Of a stretch of DNA of 30,589 nucleotides, positions 14,178 to 22,073 are shown one piece after another. The position numbers were made by a program, and so were the translations under genes. Source of the stretch: an uncultured Lachnospiraceae bacterium (GTDB lineage Bacteria > Bacillota > Clostridia > Lachnospirales > Lachnospiraceae); the NCBI GenBank assembly GCA_910584725.1, contig CAJUBE010000045.1:1-30589 (forward strand). Direction: 5' to 3'. Below the pieces are notes generated by a model. It saw only the letters and a program-made list of their open reading frames with translations. It did no database searches and had not been told where the DNA came from. The first letter of the stretch is position 1; each line of letters opens with the position of its first letter.

Positions 14178-14894
14178 ATGATAAATCTGCGGTACCATGA
14201 GACTCCAGAGGAAAACAAAGCGGAAGTCGATGAGCAGATGTTTCAACTGCTTTTGGGATTTCACCAGAGTATCAGACCGCCGCGTATTGACAACGTCACC
14301 CTTGGATTTTCAAAAGAGGATATCTTTCTCGGATTCGGGGATTACTATGCGAAGCTCACAAGAGAAAAGCAGGAAGAGGCAAAACGATTTTTGGAAGAAG
14401 CATATCAGATTACAGACCGGGAAAGCTTTTTGGCGTGTATCCGCGACAATCCGAACCTGCATATGGACGGTTATATCAGCGATGCCATAGCATATCTGAA
14501 TGATGAATCAGCTTTTGCTGTCGATGCACTGGATGAGGATGAGAAGCTGTGTTTTCTGGCTAAGGCGGAGTTTGTAAAGTCGTTTGCAAACTATCTGCCG
14601 GATGCAGGCGTCATTGCATGGGATATGAGTGAGCGGATGGGACTGACGCGGCTGGCGTTTGCCTGTGATATCATCAATAGAGAGGATTATTGTTGCGGTA
14701 TGGAGGATATGTCCCGGATATTAAAGGCGGGGCTTAAGTCCTTTGAGGAATACGCGAGGTCATTTATATTCGGGTCGGCGCTATTTTTCTTCAAGGTGAA
14801 GTCTATGAATATCAATAAAGCGACCGATTTTATGTTCAGTATCTTCGGGTATCTGGATATGAGCGATCTGCGCAATACAAAGTGGATGAAGTAA
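14178..14894 (+). CDS. DUF1266 domain protein, N-terminally disrupted
   Basis: The 238-residue ORF starts at an ATG without a ribosome binding site. The frame is open upstream to about 14097, which supports a broken longer gene. The C-terminal half matches DUF1266: WDMSERMGLTRLAFACDII, a short acidic linker, then MSRILKAGLKSFEEYARSF and IFGSALFFF, like the family's W-D/R..A.YGY and SWEEYA.SYLLGR pattern. DUF1266 proteins are soluble, of unknown biochemistry, and are frequently found near polymorphic toxin or immunity genes. It ends 30 nt before the converging HD-GYP gene. Whether the remaining ORF is translated is doubtful. It is the last of the immunity-type genes on this strand. Confidence 0.65.
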   Translation: MINLRYHETPEENKAEVDEQMFQLLLGFHQSIRPPRIDNVTLGFSKEDIFLGFGDYYAKLTREKQEEAKRFLEEAYQITDRESFLACIRDNPNLHMDGYISDAIAYLNDESAFAVDALDEDEKLCFLAKAEFVKSFANYLPDAGVIAWDMSERMGLTRLAFACDIINREDYCCGMEDMSRILKAGLKSFEEYARSFIFGSALFFFKVKSMNINKATDFMFSIFGYLDMSDLRNTKWMK

Positions 14895-14913
14895 TCTGTA
14901 ATCCTGTCTGCCC

Positions 14914-14939
14914 GGTCGGACGCTTATGCCGTCCGACCA
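14914..14939. terminator. Stem-loop between converging genes
   Basis: GGTCGGACG pairs with CGTCCGACC across a short loop that contains the stop codon of the HD-GYP gene. No T-run follows on either strand, so termination is uncertain. Confidence 0.4.
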
Positions 14940-16633
14940 TTCTCGTCATAATAGGAAATCAGTTGTTCCCGGCACCGCAGAAACAGCTTACCAAGCTCCG
15001 GGTCAAAATGGGTTCCCAGCGATTCTTCTATGATCTGAAAGGCGCTGTCGTAGTTCATGCTGTCCTTATAACAACGTTTGCTGACCAGCGCGTCAAACAC
15101 ATCCGCCAGCGCCATGATCCGTGCCTCCGGCGGGATATCCAGCCCGGCAAGGTGTTCCGGGTAGCCCTCCCCGTTCCATTTTTCATGGTGGTAGTGGGCA
15201 ATGTTTTCCGCGATCTGGATAAAGGCTTCATCCTCAACGCCCTGCAGTACCTTTGCGACGATTTCCCCGCCTTTACCGGCGTGATCTTTCATTTCCTCAA
15301 ATTCGTTCGGGGTAAACTTTCCCGGTTTTCGCAAAATGCGGTCGTCCACAGCCATTTTCCCGAGATCGTGCATGGGCGCCGCCTTTGTCACATAGGTGAG
15401 GAATTCTTTGGAAAACCCGTAAGCCGCCTCCACGTGCTCCAGTTCTCTTGTGAAAATCCGAATGACTTCGCTGGTCCTCTTTACATGGCCTCCTGTACTG
15501 CTGTCACGGCTCTCGATCATGTCCGCCATGCCGAGCAGCATTTTGTCCTGCATACTGCTTATATGCGCGGTCTTTTCTTCCACAGCCTTTTCCAGTTCTT
15601 CGTTGTAATCATGTAAAAGGCGTATGTATTCCCTTCTCTGTGTTTCGTCCTCCAGTTCCACCATTAGCCCGATTTTTCTTTTTTTTGTGCCATGGAATAG
15701 TGGTTTGATGGTGCATCTCAGTTCTTTATCTTTTGTGAGGATATAGTATTTTTGCGCATCGTTATTGTGCGCCTTTTCAAGCCTTGCGGCAATATTTTCA
15801 TACAGAAAAGGGGTCTCTTTACCGATCGGGTCATCCATGCGGAGGTCTGCGATTTCGGGAAGATATTCCTTTACCTTTTCATTGCAGCCAAGATACCGAT
15901 GCTGGTTGTCGAATACCAGATAGCCGTAGGTGCTGTGTTCCTCCAGTGCGTTTGCGATAGTATCCGACACTTCATACATGCCGATCCGGCGGATCAGAGA
16001 GAGGATCAGTATTTCGTCCAGCAGATAGACAAAGGTCATCCACTCAATCCGGGAATGCAGCATCCGCTCTCCGGCGTAGACGCCGATAGATATAATCTGG
16101 GCAAGGAAAAGGGAAAGGATGACTTTGTAGGAAATCTTTTTCCGCTGGGAAAAGGAAGCCGCCAGTATCCACATACCGAGTGCCATACACAAAAGCACAT
16201 AGACCGGATAAAGGCTGTGCATGGGACCGTACTCTTTTTCCAGAAAGGATACGCCGTCTATCTGCGTCAGAGAGACGCTGCTGTAAAAATCTGTCCGCAG
16301 GCCGACTTGAAAGGCATAATAAATGACGACGGAGGCGAACAGGACGAGAAAGAGCAGTAGTACATGGTTTACCTGCCGGCGGCACAGATTTGCGATGCTT
16401 ACGAAAAGCAGGATGGGAACGAGCACGCCGCCCAGATAGACCAGATTATTGCCCCGGATGGCGTTTTCCAGAGAAGAGGACGTGCAGATCGAGTAGTAGC
16501 CGAAATTTCCGATGGAGATCGCCACAAAAAGGAGCAGATAATTGGTTATTTTCTGCTTTTGCCCGATTTTTACCAAGAGCATGAAAAAGATCACAGACAT
16601 GATAAACGCGATACCATAAAGCGGAATAATCAT
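14924..16633 (-). CDS. Membrane-bound HD-GYP domain phosphodiesterase with PAS-like domain
   Basis: A 569-residue signalling protein. Residues 1-215 hold about seven membrane helices of the histidine-kinase 7TM type. Residues about 225-330 form a PAS-like domain (YGYLVFDNQHRYLGCNEKV). A coiled coil spans about 335-365. Residues about 365-560 are the HD-GYP domain: SRDSSTGGHVKRT, the metal-binding HD pair in MHDLGK (422-423), KPGKFTPNEFEEMKDHA, and the signature HHEKWNGEGYP (482-492) followed by IPPEARIMALADVFDAL. HD-GYP enzymes hydrolyse cyclic di-GMP or related cyclic dinucleotides at a two- or three-iron centre. The key residues look intact. An AAGAAGGG ribosome binding site precedes the ATG. 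Transcribed alone, it diverges from the two-component system at 17010. Confidence 0.93.
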   Translation of the reverse strand: MIIPLYGIAFIMSVIFFMLLVKIGQKQKITNYLLLFVAISIGNFGYYSICTSSSLENAIRGNNLVYLGGVLVPILLFVSIANLCRRQVNHVLLLFLVLFASVVIYYAFQVGLRTDFYSSVSLTQIDGVSFLEKEYGPMHSLYPVYVLLCMALGMWILAASFSQRKKISYKVILSLFLAQIISIGVYAGERMLHSRIEWMTFVYLLDEILILSLIRRIGMYEVSDTIANALEEHSTYGYLVFDNQHRYLGCNEKVKEYLPEIADLRMDDPIGKETPFLYENIAARLEKAHNNDAQKYYILTKDKELRCTIKPLFHGTKKRKIGLMVELEDETQRREYIRLLHDYNEELEKAVEEKTAHISSMQDKMLLGMADMIESRDSSTGGHVKRTSEVIRIFTRELEHVEAAYGFSKEFLTYVTKAAPMHDLGKMAVDDRILRKPGKFTPNEFEEMKDHAGKGGEIVAKVLQGVEDEAFIQIAENIAHYHHEKWNGEGYPEHLAGLDIPPEARIMALADVFDALVSKRCYKDSMNYDSAFQIIEESLGTHFDPELGKLFLRCREQLISYYDENGRTA

Positions 16634-16777
16634 AGGAAATACCCTTCTTTCTGACAGATTAAAAACCTTTGACCAGTTTCATGTTTATACATTATACAGC
16701 GGGCGTCAAAAAACAAGGGTTCTGGCAGAAACGTCAATTTTCTGGCAAAAACGGTGGTGAAAACAAAAGTGTGGCAA

Positions 16778-16807
16778 TTGACAAAGGGCAGAAATAGCGA
16801 ATATGAT
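16778..16807 (+). promoter_or_regulatory. Promoter of the LytTR two-component operon
   Basis: Perfect TTGACA (16778-16783), 18 nt, TATGAT (16802-16807). It gives a leader of about 195 nt that contains five hairpins before the start at 17010. Confidence 0.75.
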
Positions 16808-16817
16808 AGGGTGAAAA

Positions 16818-16956
16818 GAAGTTCTAGCCGCTCACAGCAGAGGCTGTTTCGCGGAGAACTTCTAGATTTGCTTCGCAAATCACTTTCACCCAGGAGAATG
16901 CCCAAAATACGGGCATTCTCCGCATGGATTTAAGTCATAGCAGAGCTGTGACATGT
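16818..16956 (+). repeat. Dispersed multi-hairpin leader element, copy B, with upstream hairpins
   Basis: Core (16890-16956): GGAGAATGCCC with its perfect 11-bp complement (16893-16903, 16911-16921; loop AAAATAC) and GTCATAGC/GCTGTGAC (16934-16941, 16945-16952; one G-U pair, loop AGA), linked by GCATGGATTTAA. Two further stems precede it: GAAGTTCT/AGAACTTC (16818-16825, 16855-16862) and GATTTGC/GCAAATC (16865-16871, 16875-16881). An imperfect ATTCTCCGC/GCGGAAT stem follows near 16978-16995. It lies in the transcribed leader of the response regulator gene. The rest of the 376-nt gap holds no gene. Confidence 0.75.
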
Positions 16957-17009
16957 AGGTTAGGGTAAAAATGCGGTATTCTCCGCACAGCGGAATATAA
17001 AAGGGGTGT

Positions 17010-17774
17010 ATGGTGAAACTGGCGTTTGTGGATGATGAAAAAGAATATACGATGGAAATGGAGAGGATCTGTCGGGAATTTGGTGTGCGGAACCACTGTG
17101 GGATTGAGACGTGTTCTTTCACGGATGCGGCGGCTTTTCTGGATGCCTTCCGGGAGGGCAGTTTTGATCTGGTTTTTATGGATATCTATATGGATGGTAT
17201 GGATGGGGTTTCGGCGGCGGTAAGGATGCGGGAACGGGACAAGAACTGTCTGCTTGTCTTTCTCACTTCCAGCGCGGAGTTTATGCCGGAGGCTTTTTCC
17301 TGTCATGCCTTTGAGTATGTGACAAAACCTTTTTCTGAAGAGCGCATTGCGGCTGTGCTTGGGGACGCTCTGAAGGTGCGCCCGGACACGGCAAAGTATA
17401 TAGAGATTCAGAGCGACAGAAGAACGGTTCCCGTTTTGCTTGGCAGCATTGCCTACGCTGTCACGGATGCGCATTATCTGGATATCGGACGGGCGGATGG
17501 CGTTACGCTCCGCAGCCGTATGACACTTGCCGCATTTCTGGATCAAATAGGAGAGGACGCCCGATTTATCACGATAAACAAAGGAATCGTCGTGAACGCC
17601 GACTATATTCTGACATTTGAGGATAACTGCTGTATACTGGAAAGTGGATTACAGTTTCCTGTCCGGGTGCGGGATTTTTTGAAAATTGAACAGGCGGTGC
17701 GGGATTATCATTTTAAGAAAATACACGAGCGGCAGTCCCTCTCGGCGGGGCGGCATGGAAAGAAGGAGGGCTGA
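17010..17774 (+). CDS. LytTR family response regulator (AgrA-like)
   Basis: A 254-residue cytoplasmic response regulator. Residues 1-120 are a receiver domain with the acidic pair DD (8-9), the phospho-acceptor Asp58 in VFMDIYM, Thr in FLTSS and Lys in VTKPF. Residues about 132-235 are a LytTR DNA-binding domain (YIEIQSDRRTVPVLLGSIAY, then SRMTLAAFLDQIGEDARFI and NKGIVVNADYI). Such proteins bind paired direct repeats upstream of their targets when phosphorylated. AAGGGG precedes the ATG by a short gap. Its stop is two nt before the kinase ATG, so the two are co-translated partners. The 195-nt leader with hairpin copy B suggests post-initiation control. No AgrB or AgrD-like gene is visible nearby. 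Confidence 0.95.
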   Translation: MVKLAFVDDEKEYTMEMERICREFGVRNHCGIETCSFTDAAAFLDAFREGSFDLVFMDIYMDGMDGVSAAVRMRERDKNCLLVFLTSSAEFMPEAFSCHAFEYVTKPFSEERIAAVLGDALKVRPDTAKYIEIQSDRRTVPVLLGSIAYAVTDAHYLDIGRADGVTLRSRMTLAAFLDQIGEDARFITINKGIVVNADYILTFEDNCCILESGLQFPVRVRDFLKIEQAVRDYHFKKIHERQSLSAGRHGKKEG

Positions 17775-17776
17775 CT

Positions 17777-19093
17777 ATGGATATGGAAAAGTGGCTGCCC
17801 GCATGGCTGCAACTTCTGGTGCTGCTCCCGGTTGCGGTTTCCTGTTATCTTCCGGCAAAGAATCAGATGAGACATGCGCCCTTAAAAACGGCAGGCATGT
17901 GTTTTGCCCTGTTGTTTCCCTGTTCCCTGCTCGGCGCGTGGCTCCATGGAACATTTGAGATCAGTGTAAACACCGTGCTTTTGCTGTGTCTGATACTTTT
18001 TTTCTTTTTCTACCGCCGCACGCTGAAAACAGATCTGCCCCGGGCGCTTGCCGTATTCGTGGGTGTCTGTGCGGTACAGACTTTTCCGTTACAGTTCGCT
18101 TACGCATTTGACGCACGGCTCCATCCCCTGTCCGGGGCGGGACAGATTTCCAAGGAAGCGGCTCTGCTGCAGCTTATTCTGGCATGTCTGATGCCCATTG
18201 CGGCGGCAAGCCCCTCCCTGCGTTATTCCGCGTGGGCGGTTGACAATCTGGATATCCCTAAGGTATGGTATTTAACGGTAGCGCTGTCTGCGGTGTTTCT
18301 GATTTTTAATGTGCTGGCTGTGCCGCATTCCTACAGCACGCTTTACGCCGGGCGGATGTACTCTTTGTTTCTGTTGTTTGAGTGCGGTGCGCTGTCCGTG
18401 CTTATTCTTATTTATCTGCTTTTTTATCGGGGTGCCAGGCTGATCACGGAACATGCCAGACTGAAGGAGCACACCCAGCTCCTTGAGATGCAGATGCATC
18501 AGTACCGCACCTTGCAGGATTACATGCAGCAGACCAAAAGACTGCGCCATGATTTCCGTCACCATCTGCGGCTGCTGTCCTCCCTTGCAGGAAAGGGTGA
18601 TCTGGAGGGGATTCGGTCACATCTGGCGGAATACGAAATCCGAATGACGGAAAACGTGCCGGTAAACTACTGCGCCAACGGTTCGCTGAACGCCCTGCTT
18701 GCCTATTATCATGGAATGGCTGTGCAGGAGAGCATTCGCACGGACATGAACATCAGTCTGCCGGAGCCGCTGACCATCTCCGAACTGGATCTGGCGTCCC
18801 TGCTCGGGAATCTGATGGAAAACGCCATCGCGGGATGCAGAACCTTGCCGGAGAAAGACAGATATGTTTGCCTGACGGCGGAAGTGCGCCATCAGAACAG
18901 TTTGTATGTGGTTGTTACCAACAGCTTTGACGGGATCGTCCGAAAAGGGCAGGACGGGTATCGTTCCACAAAACACAGCGGAAAGGGGACAGGGCTTGCT
19001 TCTGTTGCCGCCATCGCGGAAAAGTACTATGGGTCGGCGGACTTTTCCAACAGTGACAGGGAGTTTTTTGCGGATGTGGCTATGAAAATCTGA
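17777..19093 (+). CDS. GHKL-domain sensor histidine kinase (AgrC-like)
   Basis: A 438-residue sensor kinase. The first 220 residues contain six or seven membrane helices with short loops, like the peptide sensors AgrC and ComD. A coiled linker (about 222-250) follows, and then the dimerisation helix with phospho-acceptor His258 in KRLRHDFRHHL. The GHKL ATPase domain covers about 310-438, with the N box GNLMENAIAGC and the G2-like KGTGLASVAAIAEKYYG. The start overlaps the end of the regulator operonically (2-nt gap), and GGAGGG lies just upstream. It phosphorylates the LytTR regulator upstream by inference. The ligand is unknown: the absence of a pheromone gene suggests another peptide or a membrane signal. 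Confidence 0.93.
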   Translation: MDMEKWLPAWLQLLVLLPVAVSCYLPAKNQMRHAPLKTAGMCFALLFPCSLLGAWLHGTFEISVNTVLLLCLILFFFFYRRTLKTDLPRALAVFVGVCAVQTFPLQFAYAFDARLHPLSGAGQISKEAALLQLILACLMPIAAASPSLRYSAWAVDNLDIPKVWYLTVALSAVFLIFNVLAVPHSYSTLYAGRMYSLFLLFECGALSVLILIYLLFYRGARLITEHARLKEHTQLLEMQMHQYRTLQDYMQQTKRLRHDFRHHLRLLSSLAGKGDLEGIRSHLAEYEIRMTENVPVNYCANGSLNALLAYYHGMAVQESIRTDMNISLPEPLTISELDLASLLGNLMENAIAGCRTLPEKDRYVCLTAEVRHQNSLYVVVTNSFDGIVRKGQDGYRSTKHSGKGTGLASVAAIAEKYYGSADFSNSDREFFADVAMKI

Positions 19094-19165
19094 GAAATGA
19101 TTGTAGAATATACTCTATAACGAAAACAGACTGACAGGAAATGATAGGGAGAAAGAAGGAACGAT

Positions 19166-20290
19166 ATGGATAAGAAAATAAAACAGAATTTGCTGATCGT
19201 GATTGTGGGAGTGGGATTATTCGCGGCTTTGATGAATCTTCACGCGGTAATCCTCTTTCTGGAAAAGGGCATAGGGATCATCCTGCCGATTATCGTCGGC
19301 GGCATACTGGCGCTGTTTATCAACGTGCCGATGATGGGCATCGAGAAACGGCTCCGAAAGCTGCTGCAGAAAAGGAAAAAACAGCCCTCCGACAAGTTTT
19401 ACCGTCTCGTCTCGTTCCTGCTCACTTTTGTCTGTGTGGCGCTGGTGCTTACGCTCGTGTTTACCCTCCTCATACCGGAGCTTGTAAATTCCGCGAAGGG
19501 ACTTTATCTGCAAATAGAAGCGCGCCTGCCGGAGTGGATCGCATGGCTGGAGAGTCTGGACCCGGAGGCGGCATGGCTGGAGGAAATGCTTGCGGATATC
19601 AATCTGGATAAGATGATGCAGAATATCGGAGTTGGCGCCAATTTCTTTTTGGAGAGTGTGGTGAGCACGGTATCCTCCGCCGCGAGTATTATGATAACGG
19701 CGGCTTTCGGGCTGATTATCAGTATTTATCTGGCGCTTGGAAAAGAGCAGATAGGGGGACACGCCAGAAAGCTGTTATTTGCCTATCTGAAGCCTGCATG
19801 GGCGGAAAATGTCCTTCATGTCAGCCGGACATTCAGCAGATGTTTTGCCAATTTCCTGTCGGGTCAGTGCGCGGAAGCGGTAATTCTCGGGATACTGATG
19901 TTTGTCGCGTTCACGATCTTTAAACTTCCCTATGGAAGTCTGGTCGGCGTGCTGACGGCGGTCTGCGCGATTATCCCTTATGTCGGGGCTTTTTTGTCCG
20001 GCGCGGTCAGCGTGGTTCTGGCGTTTCTGATCAGTCCTGCGCTGGCGGTCCGCTGTCTGATCGTCTATCTGGTCGTCCAGTTTGTGGAAAACCAGTTTAT
20101 CTATCCGAGAGTTGTGGGCGGCTCGGTGGGGCTTCCGCCGCTGTATACGCTTGTTGCGGCAATGATCGGCGGAAAACTTTTCGGGATTATGGGAATTATA
20201 TTCTTTATTCCGATTATGGCAGTGGTGATTGAGCTGGTGAAAGAGGATGCGGGGAAGCGTCTGAGCCGGAAGGGGAATCCTGCCGTATAA
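19166..20290 (+). CDS. AI-2E family transporter (PerM-like membrane protein)
   Basis: A 374-residue membrane protein with about eight helices. The family layout is visible: two helices near the start (LLIVIVGVGLFAALMNLH and IILPIIVGGILALFINVP), a soluble amphipathic middle (residues about 105-160), then the conserved FLSGQCAEAVILGILMFVAF, YGSLVGVLTAVCAIIPYVG and YPRVVGGSVGLPPLYTL. The family is named after a proposed AI-2 exporter; members also include Na/H antiporters and efflux proteins, so the substrate is open. AAGGA precedes the ATG. It follows the kinase by 72 nt and may be its co-transcribed target or simply a neighbour. A good terminator follows. Confidence 0.93.
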   Translation: MDKKIKQNLLIVIVGVGLFAALMNLHAVILFLEKGIGIILPIIVGGILALFINVPMMGIEKRLRKLLQKRKKQPSDKFYRLVSFLLTFVCVALVLTLVFTLLIPELVNSAKGLYLQIEARLPEWIAWLESLDPEAAWLEEMLADINLDKMMQNIGVGANFFLESVVSTVSSAASIMITAAFGLIISIYLALGKEQIGGHARKLLFAYLKPAWAENVLHVSRTFSRCFANFLSGQCAEAVILGILMFVAFTIFKLPYGSLVGVLTAVCAIIPYVGAFLSGAVSVVLAFLISPALAVRCLIVYLVVQFVENQFIYPRVVGGSVGLPPLYTLVAAMIGGKLFGIMGIIFFIPIMAVVIELVKEDAGKRLSRKGNPAV

Positions 20291-20324
20291 AATCTGATAC
20301 ATCATATGAATATGGCAACAGGGT

Positions 20325-20375
20325 TATCGGTGATTATATTTGACACAGAATCAAATGTAGTCACCGATATTTTTG
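20325..20375 (+). terminator. Terminator after the AI-2E family gene
   Basis: TATCGGTGA (20325-20333) pairs with TCACCGATA (20361-20369), extended by an interrupted ATTTG/CAAAT pairing, then TTTTT. It ends the 17010-20290 transcription unit just before leader element copy C. Confidence 0.8.
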
Positions 20376-20396
20376 TCAAATTTGATAAAATAGAGT

Positions 20397-20459
20397 GAGA
20401 AATGCGAAAATACGGGCATTCTCCGCATTGATTTGAGATTCCGCAGAGCGGAATCATGG
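20397..20459 (+). repeat. Dispersed multi-hairpin leader element, copy C
   Basis: GAGAAATGC pairs with GCATTCTC around AAAATAC (20397-20424, one bulged base). A perfect stem GATTCCGC/GCGGAATC (20437-20444, 20448-20455) with loop AGA follows, linked by CGCATTGATTTGA. The second stem has a different sequence from copies A and B but the same length and loop, and the flank CATGGCGGTT resembles CATGGTGGTT in copy A. It ends 54 nt before the start at 20510. Confidence 0.7.
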
Positions 20460-20509
20460 CGGTTGGTGTGAGAAGAGCTGCTTTCTGATGCTATGACAGG
20501 GAGGTATGG

Positions 20510-21688
20510 ATGAAATATGTAAATGCAAATGAGGTTCTGCCCGAGGATCTGCTCGCCATGATACAAGAGCATTATGACGGCGGTTATCTGTATATACCGA
20601 AGCACAATGAGCGCAGGGCAACCGGGCAGACTGCCTATAAGAAGGAGCTGGCGAAACGCGATCAGCGTATTTTTTTGATGCACCTTGAGGGCAGGACGAA
20701 AGGACAGCTTGGAAATATCTTTCACTTGTCTAAGTCAAGTGTCAGAAGAATTATCGCAAAAGAAAAGGCGGGGTATCGGAATATGAAAGGAATCATAGAG
20801 GAAATTCTGCCCGTGTGGGGCATGGAGGGTGGAGAGGTCGTGCAAATATACCCTTCCGCATGGGAGATCGACGGCTCTTATGTGATCAAGAGATACGAGG
20901 ACAAAGAGCAGATGGAGAGAAACGGTAAGATAGCGACGCTGTTGTCCGCGTGCGGGATTCCGGTTGCGGAGACTGTTTGCGCCAAAAACGGGGAAAGTTT
21001 TGCCGTGCACAAAGACGCATATTTCCTCCTGTCCAAAAAACTGCGGGGAAGCAATCTTTCCGACAGGAAAGACCTGACAGTTGCCTATAAAATGGGAAGT
21101 GCGATTGCAAGACTGCACGATGCTTTTTTGCAATGCGAAAAGAAAATGGAATTTTGGGATAACAGCCTGTTAAAAGAGATGCAGGGTTGGGTTCTGGAAA
21201 CGTTTGACCGTAACGGGTGGCAGATTCTTGACAGGGAAGCGTATGACAAGGCGGCAGAGGCGCTGGAGGCTGTCTATTACGAGCTGCCCAAACAGCTCAT
21301 TCACAGGGATGTCCATTTCGGGAATTTTTTGTTCTGTGAGGGAGAATTGTCCGGCTATATTGACTTTGACCTGAGCCAGAGAAATATCAGAATCTTTGAT
21401 GTCTGCTATTTTTTGACGGGGCTGTTGTCGGAGGAGACGGACGATGCCTTTACGCGGGAGGAGTGGCTTGCCAGTGTGAACGCGGTGATAGCCGGTTATG
21501 AAAGCGTCAATCCTCTTTCCGAGAAAGAAAAGTCGGCGGTTCCCTGTGTGATGGCATGTATCGAGATGTTATGCGCGGCATATTTTATCCGTGTGAAAGA
21601 TACAAAGCGCGCGGCGGACGCCTGTCAAGTACGCCGAATGATACAAGACTGCGAGAGGGATATTTTGGCATCGACAGGGGCGTTGTAG
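20510..21688 (+). CDS. HTH-domain / aminoglycoside phosphotransferase (APH) family fusion
   Basis: A 392-residue fusion. Residues 1-88 resemble the small CD3324/Mor-like clostridial DNA-binding proteins: NANEVLPEDLLAMIQEHYDG, GYLYIPK, a basic stretch, then LGNIFHLSKSSVRRIIAKEK as a helix-turn-helix. Residues about 95-390 are an APH-like small-molecule kinase: a substrate lobe with YVIKRY, the Brenner-type catalytic loop LIHRDVHFGNFLF (Asp267, Asn272) and the metal-binding GYIDFDLSQ (Asp285). APH enzymes phosphorylate aminoglycosides, choline, homoserine or other hydroxyl compounds. All key residues are present, so activity is likely; resistance should not be assumed. GGGAGG lies five nt before the ATG, and hairpin copy C lies upstream. 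The fusion suggests a kinase that is also a regulator, which is inference. Confidence 0.85.
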   Translation: MKYVNANEVLPEDLLAMIQEHYDGGYLYIPKHNERRATGQTAYKKELAKRDQRIFLMHLEGRTKGQLGNIFHLSKSSVRRIIAKEKAGYRNMKGIIEEILPVWGMEGGEVVQIYPSAWEIDGSYVIKRYEDKEQMERNGKIATLLSACGIPVAETVCAKNGESFAVHKDAYFLLSKKLRGSNLSDRKDLTVAYKMGSAIARLHDAFLQCEKKMEFWDNSLLKEMQGWVLETFDRNGWQILDREAYDKAAEALEAVYYELPKQLIHRDVHFGNFLFCEGELSGYIDFDLSQRNIRIFDVCYFLTGLLSEETDDAFTREEWLASVNAVIAGYESVNPLSEKEKSAVPCVMACIEMLCAAYFIRVKDTKRAADACQVRRMIQDCERDILASTGAL

Positions 21689-21727
21689 GAAACTGTGGAT
21701 TCATCCGTGTTTCCATAAAGGTACGAT

Positions 21728-22073
21728 ATGATAACTGATACGATCAACGGAATAAGCCTGCATCTGCATACTGAAAAATCCCTGTTTTCTCCAAACCATA
21801 TTGACAAAGGGACACTGGCAATGCTTTCCAATGTGGACTTGCAGGGCGGGCAGAATGGTTATGGTCACCAAAAGGTATGCGTGGTACAAAAATAAGTTGC
21901 AGTCTGTGTTCGGCGGGGTTAAAGTGGTAGAAGAGGACGGGTATTATATTTTTATCTCGCAGAAAAGGGAAGTGCGCAGGATGCGGAAGGAAAGGAAATC
22001 AGAACTTTCCAGAAAACTGCGGAGAAAGTACAGACGAACGGAGAAGGGGAAGAGATATGGAATTGGATGTTAA
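21728..22073 (+). pseudogene. Class I SAM methyltransferase with its central part deleted
   Basis: From the ATG at 21728 the frame encodes an RsmC-like N-terminus: GISLHLHTEKSLFSPNHIDK followed by GTLAMLSNVDL. After about 40 codons the sense moves to another frame (from about 21846), which encodes the typical C-terminus RMVMVTKRYAWYKNKL, FGGVKVVEEDGYYIFIS and a basic tail. The whole SAM-binding core between them (GCGYG and NPPYH motifs, more than 100 residues in family members) is absent, and the first frame stops at 21893-21895. This is a gene with a large internal deletion that also shifted the frame. The 3' end overlaps the start of the NTF2-like gene. Confidence 0.75.

Noticed and set aside
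20510..21688. Calling the APH-like gene an antibiotic resistance gene
   Set aside because: The kinase motifs fit many small-molecule kinases, and the N-terminal DNA-binding domain is not found in known resistance enzymes, so substrate and resistance cannot be claimed.
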